Positions 1-11,009 of a stretch of 64,000 nucleotides of DNA are shown piece by piece; the stretch's first letter is position 1; every line of letters starts with the position of its first letter. The notes under the pieces are model-generated. The model had not been told where the DNA came from. It searched no databases and worked only from the letters and a program-made list of their open reading frames with translations. A program made the position numbers and the translations under genes. The stretch spans positions 192,500,816 through 192,564,815 of the forward strand of contig CP136066.1 in assembly GCA_032622095.1 (NCBI GenBank), given 5' to 3'. This stretch comes from Siphonodentalium dalli. Its lineage: Eukaryota > Mollusca > Scaphopoda > Gadilida > Siphonodentaliidae.

Positions 1-1116
1 GAAGAATTTCATTGGATTTGGCATATAATTTGAATATTGATCACATTCTAAAAATAGTACACTGTAATATGACTGTATACACATTACAGTACACAGACAG
101 TCATGTAATTCCCTCTTGTGTGCTTAAGGAATGTAATCACTAATCATACATGTATATATACTAAAGTAATGATAGCATATATACAAGAATATACTAGAAT
201 ACTGAGTTGATGCGATGACACAAACACAAGAGGTATTGGCAATTTTTTCAAGTCAATAATAACCAGTTTAAGGAATAGTCGACTGGTAAGTAGTTTCGAG
301 GAAATACGTGCCAAAAAATAAACTAATTATGGATTTCAAGGACTGCAAATGTTGCCAGCCATTGTAATATGTGATCAAATGAAAAGTGTTACATGATTGT
401 TAGATAATAGCTGATAACAGTTGGGTGCTCCATCACAAGTGGATCAGTATATAATGTAATATAGATTTGTACATTTTGACAATTCCCCAGTGGGAGTTTG
501 ATTCAATTTTATTTCAATCTATGTCCATTCATGGTCCTGCATTTCAAGCATCAGTGGAGTAATATTACAAAAGCCAAAGAGTTTTATGTTCCAAGGTTTT
601 TCGGGTCTTATGAGAAATTCAGAAGTCAATTCTCCATTGCGGTGCCTGTCAATGGGTTGCCATCGACTCCTGATCCATGTCTGCCCCTACTCGAAAATGG
701 GTTGGTAGAGACATTACAGAACCAAGAGGTACCACCCCTAACGTATAGTATTCTTATCTTCCTCCTAGTCTGATGTGTACTAGAGATAATATGCAGACAG
801 AGGTAAGCTATCCGCTATGACTCTCACCTTCTGAAAAGGGATAGTGGAAGGGGAGATAAACGGTAACTTAGCTCTATAAGGTGGACACAAAGATAACAGC
901 ACCAATCCGAGGAGAACTGAGCTGAACTGAATATGCTAATTAATGGAATATGTTTGTAATCAAATGCATACATGTGGTGGTTTGTCTTAATATTACACCA
1001 AAATATGTTCGCTTAAAGATTTTAAAAAAAAATTCCTTTTCCCTTTCTTTTTTTCCCTTTCTCTTTTTCCCTTCTTTTCCCTTTTTAAGCACAATTGTCG
1101 TTACACTTTTATGGTT
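1..1116. other. No gene seen; AT-rich intergenic DNA
   Basis: No reading frame here has a recognisable domain or plausible splice borders. The only distinctive feature is an almost pure pyrimidine tract (C/T) at about 1033-1086. The frame at 498-773 begins at a non-ATG codon and resembles nothing I know. Confidence 0.5.
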
Positions 1117-1393
1117 CCTTCCAGCTTCAAAACATGTTAGACCAATACTGTTTTCAATTCATGAAACATGATATCGCACTATTAAACTTTCAATGTCTGT
1201 CCACATTTATATTCATTTGGCACGATTGACGTTAACTAAGTATTGAATTTTTTAAACATAAATAGCACCTCCAGGCTTCAACACAGATTAGACAAATATT
1301 GTTTTCAATTCATAAACCATGATATCGCACTATCTAGCATTCTGTCCACATTTATATTCCTTGGGCATGATTGACGTTAACTAAGTATTGAAA
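1117..1393. repeat. Two-copy direct repeat, period about 150 bp
   Basis: The block starting CTTCCAGCTTCAAAACA at 1117 recurs, diverged, from 1267. Both copies share the segments TTTTCAATTCAT, GATATCGCACTAT and TTGACGTTAACTAAGTATTG in the same order. Divergence suggests an old duplication. No coding potential is visible. Confidence 0.7.
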
Positions 1394-1654
1394 TATAAAT
1401 AATAAATTGAGGTTAATTTGACTCCCATTCATTCATTCATGTGGGGTTACCGGTACATTATGATGCCTCATAATACCATTTGAGCTAGCAGTTATATTAG
1501 CAAACTATTTTCATGAATGTTTGGGAATATGTACAGAATGTACATGTGGGCATCGGTATTTCCCCAAACACAAATTTAGCTAGCAGATACATGTACATGT
1601 AATATATTTCCAAAATGTCCTCGTATAGGCCTAATATATTAATCGAGAATCCTA

Positions 1655-2582
1655 TCGACGAACAAATTTCTGAAGATAGCAGGCATAAGAGCTGACGATC
1701 TATGTAAGCGATGCGAAAATACTCAAGAGAACATTTCTCACATTTTCTGGGACTGCCCATATACAAATCGGTTTATAACCGAAATTCAGTCTTGGTTGAA
1801 AATTAATGAAGTGTCTATACACATAACCAAACCAAGTATGCTTTTTGGCGTTAATCATTGCCAAGTGAATTCTATCATAAATTACTTCCTACTTGTGCTA
1901 AAGCAATATATATATAGGACTAAATTTGACCCGATCCAACTTTCAATAAAGGCATTTCTCGCTGAATTAAAATTCAAATATGAATGCGATAAATACACAT
2001 CCAGAAGCAACATGCGATATCAAGAGTTTAAAAATCGATGGCTACCCTAAGAAAATATTATTAATGACAACACCGATTGACTTGCTGATATTCCACAACA
2101 AAACCAAATTTATATGTATATACATGTATACACCCCGATTAATATAATTATATACATAGAGCCTGGAACCCGAGCTATCTCTCAAATTTACATTAATCTT
2201 TTCCTAACTTGATCATCAAAAAGCCGGCAAGAATTTATCTGCGCCTAACTTTACTCTTTATATAACTGTATAACTGACACGCGTCATTAAATGCACAAAC
2301 GTTGTGTCGCCCAATAGCCAACTGAAAAACAAACTATTTATCGCTTTACAATAACTACACCAAAAACAACTATATGATTCAAGCATGATTTTATTAATGT
2401 CGCCAGTGAGAAAGTATAGCCCGAGTGAAATTCACTTGGGAGCGTGCAAAAGTGAGTGCAAGAATATAATATGTATCAATGTATCGTTAATGTAATGCTT
2501 GTGTGTATGTATGTCTGTCTCATTTTTTTTTTGTTATATCTACTTCACCAATAAAAAACAAAAAAATAAATAAATAAAATAT
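1655..2582 (+). pseudogene. 5'-truncated LINE: C-terminal zinc-knuckle end, 3' UTR and A-rich tail
   Basis: An open frame ending at 2050 reads through a C-terminal zinc-knuckle of reverse transcriptases: CX2CX8HX4C at about 1703-1756 (CKRC ... ISHIFWDCP), followed by about 85 residues rich in I, K and N. After the stop comes a non-coding stretch with a short hairpin near 2420-2440 (CCCGAGTG / CACTTGGG), then an A-rich tail at 2552-2582 of the form AAAAAACAAAAAAATAAATA. A conserved 3' end with no reverse transcriptase core upstream is the usual signature of a 5'-truncated non-LTR retrotransposon. The clade cannot be assigned from this much sequence. Confidence 0.7.
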
Positions 2583-2899
2583 TAATCGTGTTGTATAGTT
2601 GGGAATCTTTTGGCATTGTTATTTCCCCATTACTGATTAGTTTCCAACAATAGGATTATAATTCGAACTTTTGCATCTTGTTGGAATATTTCATAAATAT
2701 CTTTAAAATATATTTTCAACAAATAATTGTCACATCCAACCCAACAACATAGCACAAGCAAATATGTGCCGGCCAGGGAAGTTCATAAATCGCTTTGCGA
2801 CTTACAAACCTGTCGCCAGACACAAATATGCTCCTGCAGAGCAGTCAAACGAGGATCTGAAGATAAGTTTTAATATTATATTATAATTAGCAATGATAC

Positions 2900-3665
2900 T
2901 CGTATACATGTATATACATTTATATTGTCCAGTAACATTTTTACTGCATTCTGCATTTATGCAGATTCTTTGGGTGCATGGTACTTTTTCCATGCTTCCT
3001 GGGCATTTTTACGGACTTCAAGAATGACAGAGGTGCCATCTTCCGGTATTCTGGTTTTCAGTTTCTTGTTCTCCCTTTGGTTAAAGGCAGTTGTGGCCAA
3101 GGTGGCTTGTTCACGTTTAAGCTCTGGGGGAGGTCTGTTCGAACTGACTTCTTTGTCCTATGGATAGGAGAATCATATTTCTGAACAGCATTTAGATTAC
3201 ATTGTTTGTCACGATATGTTGCACATACGATTATCACTGGGTTTGGCAGTTGTGGTGCACTTTTGTTAAATTTGTTAATTCTTATTGGTAGTCGGTGAGC
3301 ATTGACGAGTCTGTCCATGATTTTACTGATTGCTTGAGGTTCCATTGCAAGTTTGTATTCAGAAAGTTTTCCACCTCTAGATATGTGTCCTCATTTTGTT
3401 TCTCATGAATTCCGTACAGTAGCAAGTTATATTTCCTGTCATGTATATGCAACTTTATCCACCTTCGCTTCCAGTTGGTTGTAAACAAATGGAATCACAT
3501 TTTGTTCAATTTCAATAACCTTCCTTTCTGTGTTTTTCTGAGCTATACTTATAGTCTCCGGTTCCTCTGCTATTTGATTCATGGCGTTCTTCACTTCTTG
3601 TATTTCTTCCTTGAAGCCATTTCAATCTTGTTTATTGGACTGGAAATTATCATTTATCGACTGGT
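2900..3665 (-). pseudogene. Decayed LINE ORF1 (coiled coil + RRM-like, L1 ORF1p type)
   Basis: Reading the minus strand from 3665, a heptad-rich stretch (EEIQEVKNAMNQIAEE and following) is succeeded by RKYNLLLYGIHEK and, in another frame, by NAHRLPIRIN and NPVIIVCATYRDKQ. This order (coiled coil, RRM with the RKxNLLxxGI strand, then the basic RAHRxG and RPIIVxxxxYxDK motifs) is that of L1-type ORF1 RNA-binding proteins. Two frames (3282-3488 and 3058-3345) are needed, and stops interrupt the coiled-coil part, so this is a relic. It lies just downstream of gene A exon 3 on the same strand but is not part of it. Confidence 0.65.
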
Positions 3666-3840
3666 TCCTTAACTTCATGGCGAACAACACGTATACGTTG
3701 CGGTTGTTCTCATGTTGTCAACAAGTGGCACGAATATATGTGGGCTTGGGTTATTATGCAGAGATTTCCAGCTTACCGATGTCAGCATATGTAGTTTGTA
3801 TTTATCTGGGTATTAATGACCATTTAGCCTCGGTGTTCTT

Positions 3841-3846
3841 TTTAAT
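3841..3846 (-). promoter_or_regulatory. Candidate polyadenylation signal for gene A (ATTAAA)
   Basis: On the minus strand ATTAAA occurs 27 nt after the gene A stop codon. ATTAAA is the common variant of AATAAA. Position fits, but six bases in AT-rich DNA prove little. Confidence 0.3.
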
Positions 3847-3872
3847 TTTGTTTGTACTTTTGTTTTGTTTGT

Positions 3873-4141
3873 CTACTTGGTAATGTAGAAACAGTTTCGG
3901 TGGTATCCAGTGTATCCCTCTCTGTAGATCCATACCCCCGGCCTTGATTCCATCTCCAGTTTCCCGACAAGAGATGTGTGACATATGCCTCTAGTGTTAT
4001 GTTCGAAGAACACGCATTCATACGCAGCATTGAAGCACATGTTAGCGCATGAAGCTACACTCTGGTCTGAAGCATTTTCTTGGTTTCGGCCACCAATGAT
4101 CCCCGGGGAGCTGTAGTAGGTCAATCCGTAACGATCACATC
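3873..4141 (-). CDS. Gene A exon 3: second PAN/apple-like domain and stop
   Basis: Terminal exon of a three-exon gene whose other coding exons are 9648-9773 and 18808-19120. The acceptor is TTTTCCAG before 4141. Two bases complete a phase-1 codon shared with exon 2, then 88 codons lead to the stop at 3873. The protein begins CDRYGLTYY and holds a PAN-like cysteine pattern, CX3CX6CX10C (SCANMC ... ECVFF ... GIC), followed by an aromatic stretch (VWIYREGYTGYHRNCFY). PAN/apple domains bind protein or carbohydrate ligands outside cells; the partner is unknown here. The spliced gene is 708 bp, 235 residues. That all three junctions keep one frame is the strongest support. The assignment to PAN is by cysteine spacing and could be another small disulfide fold. 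Confidence 0.65.
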
Positions 4142-4501
4142 CTGGAAAACCCGAAAATCGTTAGAATTAATTAAAGTCCCATCCCTTTATTCTCCCTTCC
4201 ACAGTATTTATCCCAAGGCACTTGGTAATCTGAATGTTCATGTCTGCACAAATTATGCACAACTAGCCCCCACTCGGTCCGATAAATATTCAGACTCCGT
4301 CTCATTTATTAGCTACGTCTGACGACGCTGGAACTCTTAACTGTTTTCAGGGATGAAGGGGGAATCCCCATTTTGTGAAAACTCAATAATATGCATGAGT
4401 CCAAATAAGTCAATGTTTATAATTTTGATCCACCCGTAGATCTACACACGTGCGCTTAAAGTGATGTAAACACGCAAGAGTGGTCACATTTTCCGAATGC
4501 T

Positions 4502-4602
4502 AGACGTTTCGGCACCTGGACGTTTCGGCACCTGGGGTTGCCGTTCGTCACCTGGACGTTTCGGCACCTGATTTTTCGGCACTTTGGACTTTTCGGCACT
4601 TG
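4502..4602. repeat. Short degenerate tandem repeat, GACGTTTCGGCACCTG
   Basis: Five or six imperfect copies of a 15-17 bp unit built on TTTCGGCAC. Simple local duplication. Confidence 0.8.
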
Positions 4603-4968
4603 CTAATTTTCAGACCAACAAAATTATGAGTGAAGACTAAATTAGTTTTTTTTTTATTCTTTATTTCAATAAAATATGTTAAAACTTGTAACATGATAAA
4701 CACTTGGTGGAACGAATGGCAACGATGGTGAACATATACAGAGCACAAGTCATTCAATTATACGGAAAGAATGCTGATCGGAATAGCACAATATGTTATG
4801 AACATGCATGTAGCACAATGTCTCTAGTTGTGAATATACAGGCCGGCAGAAGCTTCCAGGATAATAAAGAGCGTTTATCAAATATGAGTTTAAGAATTTT
4901 GTTCGATGTTATACTGATTGTCATGCCTGACGGAAAGACTGAAAGTGTTTTCCATTTACAAATAAAGT

Positions 4969-5227
4969 TCAGAAATTGTAAAATTTATTGCCAATATGGA
5001 TTGATATTAGGAACAAAAAATTATATATATACCAGGTTGGGGCATGACGAACAAGTAAAGGTGAGTGGCGTTTGTTGTCTCTTGGCCTGTCGGTAATCAG
5101 ATTGGGAAATGCCGCTGCTGTACGTTCGATGCTGCCATCTACTAAAAGAATGACATTGCACACTTTGTTGGCGGCCGACGATTTCTGAGGAACAGTCGAT
5201 GCAGATAACACTATCTTCAGAAGACAT
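4969..5227 (-). pseudogene. Relic of a PHD-like zinc finger, possibly of a MULE/FLYWCH transposase
   Basis: A frame with a real ATG at 5227 begins MSSEDSVICIDCSS and continues with RQQSVQCHS, RWQH, GISQSDYR and FTCSSCP. The order C-C, RQxxxxC, WxH, C-G-I-x4-YR, C-C matches a PHD-like finger found at the N terminus of some invertebrate MULE-type transposase proteins. That family link is from memory and not certain. Two expected metal ligands look replaced (CHSF and RTYS where Cys is usual), and no transposase body follows, so it is probably a dead fragment. It lies in the first intron upstream of gene A exon 3. Confidence 0.4.
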
Positions 5228-5391
5228 GGTTGAGAGAATGATTTGAATTAGTAGAGTGAGTTGTTTGGGTGGCTAGCCCGGGATTCTCGAAAGGGCCGAG
5301 AGGCACCTCTCCTTAATCCCTCATTTTAATGCCTTTATTAAGATTAATCAGAAAAAGAAAGAAAAAATTAAGCATTTTTATGATGTTGACG

Positions 5392-6191
5392 TTATCGTTT
5401 CTTTTTCCTCTTAGAATTCGGTTTTTCGGTTGAAGATGGAGGAGATGTCAGTTCTAAGAGACGTTCAAGTTCTTCTTCTTGTTTCTTTTGTTCTTCTTGT
5501 TGTTTCTTATGCTCTTCGAGATGTTTCTTGTGCTCCTCTTTCAACAATTCCATCCCTCTTTCGGCAGCGGCGACAGATTCTTCCATAGAGCGGGTGGAGC
5601 CTGCGCTGATGTTTTTGTTGCTGGCTGTGGAGCTGGAGGACACCGGGATGTGATGGTACTCCGGTGTCCGTGGTGGCAAGCTGTCCAGGAACAGGCGGCA
5701 GGAACAGCAGGGGTGGTTTCCTGCTCCCTTCTTCCGCTTGCCTCGACGACGACAGCAGGAACCTCCGGCAGATCAACGGAGTCCCTGCTAGCTGGTGCGA
5801 TGTCGCCTGTCTCCATGCATGTCGGGTCGTCTGGGCGTCTCTCAGACAACTCCGACCTACCGGCTGTGACACTGGACGTCGGCTGAACCACACGGGGTGG
5901 GGTGACTGGCAGATCAACAGTCACCCCCTTCTTCTTCTTCCACTTTGCCCGTCTGGCGGCGTCCCTCCTTCTCTTGGATGGCGTCTTCCTCTTGGGAGGC
6001 CCCTTCTTCACTGTACGACGGGTCTTGGCGTTCCTGTCCGTGACAGAAGACTTCTGGATGCCAGCATCTTCTGTCCGGAATTCTACGCAGAGAACCAGAG
6101 AGCCCCTGTTAGCTTGGAGAGACCAACTAACAGTGTCCACTAACCGACTTCTCTGCATAACAGCTAACGCAGCGTCAGGGATTAGCTCCAT
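5392..6191 (-). pseudogene. GC-rich, Lys/Arg-rich ORF with C-terminal coiled coil; probable LINE ORF1/gag-like protein with a frameshift
   Basis: From a genuine ATG at 6191 (MELIPDAALAVMQRSRL) a frame runs about 170 residues through a basic block (RTVKKGPPKRKTPSKRRRD, AARRAKWKKKK) and a proline/serine/threonine-rich linker. Near 5680 the coding signal moves to another frame that ends at 5392 with a long charged helix of KK/EE repeats (LEEHKKQQEEQKKQEEELE) and a terminal SKRKKKR. One indel explains both parts. A basic KxPSxRRRDxxRxxxW segment is typical of ORF1/gag-like proteins of invertebrate LINEs, by recollection only. The region is visibly richer in G and C than its surroundings. A host single-exon protein is the alternative. 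Confidence 0.45.
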
Positions 6192-7322
6192 AATCCGTCC
6201 TGAGCCTAATCCAAAACCGTCTCACTCCGGCATTAACACGAGGGCAGCTACAACCGAAGTCGCGACCGCACAACTCACTCGTGTTAACGCTCTAGCAGAG
6301 AGGAACGTGCGTGTGATCAAGGCATCGCGTTATCATTCATTCACGTTCTTGAGATCGCAAATCTGAATGCTGAGATGGATGTTCAATTAATTTCAATTGA
6401 AACATATTCATAATATATATGCACACAATATTTCGAATATCTTATGGATTCATATTTTCGATGTCATTCGCAGTCCAATTGATCAGTCTCAGGTAAACAT
6501 ACACACTCGAAAACTCATCAGAACTCCTTAAGCATATTTACTGCACAGAAACTCGGCGTTTGGTCGGATCTTCATCTGTGCCTTTCGGATCTTTCTGGAC
6601 CGACAGTGGTCCCTTCATATCGCGCGGATATTGAGAACGACACGGATTTTTTAAATTCTGTCAAATCCTATGCTTCATTGACAGATTCAACTATATACCG
6701 GCATTTGTTTTGGAAGCGTGGAAGTCCAGGAACTATACTAGTGGATGGATGTTCTCGAAAATTTGAGTGAGCAAAAGCAAAAACACCATTGAAAAAATTC
6801 GCCAAAAACAATTAATGGTCTGATCTGGGAAAACTGATTGACAACTGGTGGACAAATTCTTCTGCTTCGTGTGGTCATACACATACGATGCTCGATGTCT
6901 GTTTTACAATGAGAAACAAACATATCCCCATATCATATACGTGAAAATGACTTTCCCATTTCCTCGGCTTTGGTCGTATCATCGGCTTTGGCCGTACCAC
7001 GTACACGGGGGTGATATATATAGACAAAAAATTAACTGTATGGGAGGTCAAATTCACATTTAATAATGAATTGCGCTTAAGCGCATATACCACATATCGC
7101 GCTGAAGCACACATATGGCATTTGCGCATAATTGAAATGAATTGCGCTTAAGTGCAATTAATTGCGATTAAGCGCTATGAGTTGCTTGAGAGTTAGTGTA
7201 ACTACCCATAAAACCTAACTATTAGCATGACCGGGTGTATCTGCATTTGGCTAATTTAAACTAAAGGTCAGAAAGATCCATATTATAAAGATACAACAAC
7301 AACAATATTTCTTCAAAATAAC

Positions 7323-8147
7323 CAGGGGGGCCGGAAAAAAACTGCGGGACACAACGTACCGGGGGTGGGGGGGTCAATTTTTTTCCTTATTCATTTAGAG
7401 GGGGTGGGTTGTCGGAAAAATTTGCATGTAATTTTTTTCCAAATATGTATTTTCAGACTAACAACTTTAATTTTCTCTCATTTTATAGAATATGGATTAA
7501 CCCTAATATCCAAATCATATATACATGAGTAGTACAATCCACCTAAAACAATTTTGGATAACCACTGTCTTGCTTTACATGTGATATTGACCCAATTAAC
7601 CCTCTTAATAATGCCGACTACGTCAGTGTCTACCAGTCGAATGCAGAATTCTACCCTGCGATCGCTTATCTGGCAAATTTTTACTGCAGAACTATCCCAT
7701 GTATTAAACAATTTCTCATCCAATGGTATCAGAAAACAGTTATATGCTGGTATCTCACTCATCTCATTTGCATCTTTTTCAAAGTCGAGGTAATGACTAG
7801 TTGTCATTTTTTAAAGTGCATACAAAGCGTTGCGATCACCAATATACATGTTTGTACATGTCATGACATCACGAGGTACAAATCTGCGTTCTACTGGTAG
7901 ACAATGACCATTTTAGACATAATAATCTAAACTAAGTTACCAAGCACCTTCTCGTGAATTGTATGATCCGGTGTTTTTTTCGGTTTCCGGTCAAACCGAG
8001 TTGTTGTCCGGTGTGGGGTAGATTTGATTTTTCTGGGGGGGGCAAATGGTCAGTGGAAAAAAAACTGCAGTTGTTTGGGGGGGCGTACCCAAACCGAAGA
8101 AAACAGTTTTTCCACCCTGTGTCTGCAGTTTTTCCCCAGCCCCCCTG
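7323..8147. mobile_element. hAT-like non-autonomous element inside the MITE, about 825 bp
   Basis: The ends are inverted: CAGGGGGGCCGG with AAAAACTGCGGGACACA on the left and, read inversely, CAGGGGGGCTGGGG with AAAAACTGCAGACACA on the right. Both are followed inward by G-runs. The flanks AAAATAAC and AAATAAGC look like an imperfect 8-bp target duplication of a site present once in the related intact MITE. CAGGG ends and 8-bp duplications are hAT features. A diverged lone end of the same family is at 16906. No hAT transposase domain is recognisable. Confidence 0.55.
7478..7807 (-). other. Unidentified 109-codon ORF inside the hAT-like element
   Basis: ATG to stop without interruption, beginning MTTSHYLDFEKDANEMSE and including RRVEFCIRLVDTDVVGI. 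It has no motif I recognise. It lies wholly inside the CAGGG-ended element, so a remnant of an element-encoded protein is the most natural reading, but chance is possible in a frame of this length. Confidence 0.2.
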
Positions 8148-8789
8148 AAATAAGCTTTAGTTATCAGAATCGATTAACTGCAAAAAATAATGCTGACCAC
8201 TGTCAACTATGGTATCAAATTTCCCAAAAAACGTGTGATTTATAAACATTTTGTTCAACAAAATATGGCAGTATAATTACTAAAGTATCACGAAATTTTA
8301 CCGTATTACCACTTGTTTTAGAGTTATCCATCTTCATCCGCAATTTTGACCGAAACCACCCTTTTCACGGCGTGTTTCTGGGCAGCAATCAATTGAAATA
8401 ACAAACTTCAATAATCGATATCTGATCACACTTGAGCTTTGATGGGTTGGTTCCTCGACTCGACTAAAACAGAAGGTAATACTGTCGCGAGTCACCCATT
8501 TTGATAAAGAATTTAGGCTAGTTCAAAATCCCAACTATCCAAAGCAATGAAAACAAGGAGGTGATATGTCAATATGAGTTCAGGTTTAGTTATAGATACA
8601 CCTATTTATTCACCAGGGGTACATAGTTACATACAGTAAAACCATGAATTGCGCTTAATCGCAAATAATTATGCTTAAGTGCTATTGCTTAACTGCAATT
8701 AATTATGAAATGTGAATTTGGCCTCTCATAGAAATGGAAATAAACATCTGCATATTTGATGGCTATGCTATAATATGTAATATTAGCGA

Positions 8790-8965
8790 AAATTCTCCGA
8801 AATATGGGTGGGTGCCTGTAGTTTAAAACATAAAAATAAAGGGGTGTATATATACCCGAAAAATGTAGTTAAAACTTTATACAATCGTAATCAAAACTCG
8901 GGTGGTGGGTCCCGAAAGTGGCCATAATGAAAAAGAACAGCCATGGGTCCCGATTTGTTTTTTCT
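8790..8965. repeat. Interspersed repeat also present at 49600-49830 and, inverted, at 52900-53110
   Basis: Shared landmarks in order are TATTAGCGAAAATTCT, CGAAA, GGGTGCCTG or GGGCACCTG, and GGTGTGTCCCGAAA or GGTGGGTCCCGAAAG, each followed by an A-rich stretch. Non-coding. Confidence 0.6.
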
Positions 8966-9647
8966 GAAATTAATCGAATTTTAATTGTTTTTTAAGTATC
9001 AAATTTCACGCTATATACTGGCTGAAATATCAAACTATTGGAAAATACATCTACACCTCCCACCATCAAAACAATCCTGTTGCTACGGCCTTGGTCATGG
9101 AGGGCATTGTAATATTCTTGTTCTAACAATATTTCCATAAATGATTCTTTGGTTAATGACCTTACACGATATGAACGAATATATGAGAACAAATTGCAAA
9201 CTGTACTCGGTAACCAAACTTGATCAGTATACTATAGTTGCAACAGAAAAGCAGTTGCCCAAAAACGTGCCACTGTTAACGAAAGGCAGCCAACCAACTA
9301 ATCCATTTCGACTCTTGATTGAACAACAAAAACTGTCCGCCGAGTCTGGTGGATTGCAACTAAATTCCGGGGTGTACAGGACTAACCGGGCAGTATTTTC
9401 GAGGTGGGTACCTGCATCAAAAGATGAAATTTGGAATTTTGAGACAGTCCGTGAAAATTCTCAAAATATGCATCTGACGAAAATATGCCCCTTATTCGAC
9501 TTAACAAAATACAAATTTTTGGATTGTCCGGAGATAACATGAACAATTTCTTTATTTGTGGTGTGTGGATCACATTTGACACGACACGGTCCGATTATTT
9601 ATAAGGACAATAGCTCAAGTTATTGTCGCTTTAGATAAATTTCTTAC

Positions 9648-9773
9648 CAGTCAGACAAGTGTGGTTGAAAGCATTGAATCTGTATCCGACTACACACTGG
9701 CACATTCCATCTCGGCATTCCGCATTCTCGACTCGACATTCGCTGGACACTGAACACGTGTCACCAATCGCTC
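9648..9773 (-). CDS. Gene A exon 2: EB/EGF-like module
   Basis: A 126-bp exon bounded by the acceptor TTTCAG (before 9773) and the donor GTAAGA (9647 downward). Both introns are phase 1, the usual arrangement for shuffled EGF-type modules. The 42 residues contain six cysteines spaced CX5CX6CX4CX1CX12C (DTCSVSSEC ... AEC ... GMCQC ... HTC), with the VVGYRF stretch typical of EB/EGF-like domains. It joins exon 1 at a shared glycine codon (S-G-AIGDTC) and exon 3 at another glycine (T-G-CDRYG). Role: extracellular disulfide-rich spacer between two PAN-like domains. It is too short to be found as an ORF; the borders rest on consensus splice sites and phase. Confidence 0.7.
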
Positions 9774-9889
9774 CTGAAACCAATATCATCACACATGTAG
9801 TTATTCTAACTCCGAGTCGCGCACCAAGGTTTAAATTAACACATTTTAACTTCCGATTATGAAGAACGACTGATGTGGGCTAATCAGTC

Positions 9890-10765
9890 TGAGAATAAGC
9901 TGTATGAAACTCGGCCTACAGTCCGAGTACAATATGTACGAAACTCGGCGTACAGTCCGAGGATAAACTGTATGAAACTCGGCGTACAGTCCGAGTACAT
10001 TATGTATGGAACTTATCCTACATTCCGAGTACAATATGTATAAAACTCGGCGTACAGTCCGAGTACATTCTGTATGAAACTCGGCCTACAGTCCGAGTAC
10101 AATCTGTATGAAACTCGGCTTACAATCCGAGTACATTCTGTATGAAACTCGGCATACAGTCCGAGGACATTCTGTATGGAACTTATCCTACATTCCGAGT
10201 ACAATATGTATAAAACTCGGCGTACAGTCCGAGTACATTCTGTATGAAACTCGGCCTACAGTCCGAGTACAATCTGTATGAAACTCGGCTTACAATCCGA
10301 GGACATTCTGTATGAAACTCGGCGTACAGTCCGAGTACATTCGGTATGAAACTCGGCCTACAGTCCGAGTACAATCTGTATGAAACTCGGCTTACAATCC
10401 GAGTACAATATGTATAAAACTCGGCGTACAGTCCGAGTACATTCTGTATGAAACTCGGCCTACAGTCCGAGTACAATCTGTATGAAACTCGGCTTACAAT
10501 CCGAGGACATTCTGTATGAAACTCGGCGTACAGTCCGAATACAATATGTATGAAACTCGGCGTACAGTCCGAGTACATTTTGTATGAAATTCGGCCTAAA
10601 GTATGAGTACAATCTGTATGAAACTCGGCTTACAGTCCGAATACTTTATGTATGAAACTCAGCGTAATCCGAGTGCATTATGTATGAAACTAGGCGTACA
10701 GTCCGAGGACAATCTGTATGAAACTCGGCCTACAGTCCGAGGAAAATCAGTATGAAACCCGGCCT
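9890..10765. repeat. 34-bp tandem satellite, about 26 units, each with an internal hairpin
   Basis: The unit is GTATGAAACTCGGCGTACAG followed by TCCGAGTACATTCT with scattered variants. ACTCGG and CCGAGT pair across an 8-nt loop, so each monomer can form a 6-bp hairpin. Because 34 is not a multiple of three, the minus strand shows repetitive open frames of 102-bp period (FIQNVLGLYAEFHTE and similar); these are artefacts. The array lies in gene A's intron directly upstream of exon 2. Confidence 0.9.
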
Positions 10766-10907
10766 ACAAGTTATTAAGGGTCAAAGGCACATTTTGCCAA
10801 AACTTCCTGAAACTTCCTGGTATTTTAAAATGGATTTTCTGTCCGGACCTTCTTTGTAAAATTGGTACAAGCAATTATTGTGACACAATATTTAAGAACC
10901 ATCGACC

Positions 10908-11009
10908 CATTGGCTGCGGACACTCGTATCACAGTAGCGATGTCATAGTATGTCTGACAATTTATTATGGTGGAGTTTGGTGGAGTTTGGTGATAATTGG
11001 TCGTCATAA
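10908..11009 (-). mobile_element. Short MITE, copy 1 of 2
   Basis: Contains TTGGCTGCGGACACTCGTAT, CACAGTAGC, TGACAATTTATTATGGTGGA and GATAATTGGTCGTCATAA. The same blocks occur in inverse order at 13001-13117. The 3' part holds a tandem GGTGGAGTTT duplication. Confidence 0.55.

Larger units (their letters stand above)
7256..8465 (-). mobile_element. Diverged copy of the TTAA-flanked MITE, interrupted
   Basis: The left part (7256-7320: TTAA, then AAAGATACAACAACAACAA, TTTCTTCAAAATA) and the right part (8147-8465: AGCTTTAGTTATCAGAATCG, ACAAAATATGGC, GAGTTATCCATCTTCATCCG, GGTTCCTCGACTCGA) are the reverse complement of the intact MITE at 27307-27721, in the correct order. The two halves are separated by 825 bp of unrelated DNA, which is the insertion described next. 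The 8465 end is too diverged to place exactly. Confidence 0.6.
7040..8740. mobile_element. Outer element of a nest: inverted repeats with TTAAGCGC palindromes
   Basis: The left end (about 7042-7180) carries GAGGTCAAATTCACATTT, AATGAATTGCGC and repeats of the palindrome GCGCTTAAGCGC. The right end (about 8650-8735) carries the inverse, with GAAATGTGAATTTGGCCTC and degenerate TTAAGTGC motifs. The arms diverge by roughly a fifth. The interior is largely accounted for by two younger insertions. A related palindrome-rich block lies at 44105-44195. I see no transposase. Confidence 0.45.

Noticed and set aside
498-773. 91-codon + strand frame
   Set aside because: Starts at a non-ATG codon, no domain, no splice-compatible borders, ordinary AT-rich DNA.
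4704-5096. 130-codon + strand frame
   Set aside because: Non-ATG start and no recognisable motif; the opposite strand carries a better explained zinc-finger relic in the same place.
8992-9192. Minus-strand frame with protein-like composition (ESFMEILLEQEYYNALHDQG)
   Set aside because: No known domain and no matching splice sites; kept only as a curiosity that a database search could settle.
10013-10578. Repetitive minus-strand ORFs (FIQNVLGLYAEFHTE type)
   Set aside because: Produced by the 34-bp tandem repeat, which is not a multiple of three; not a protein gene.
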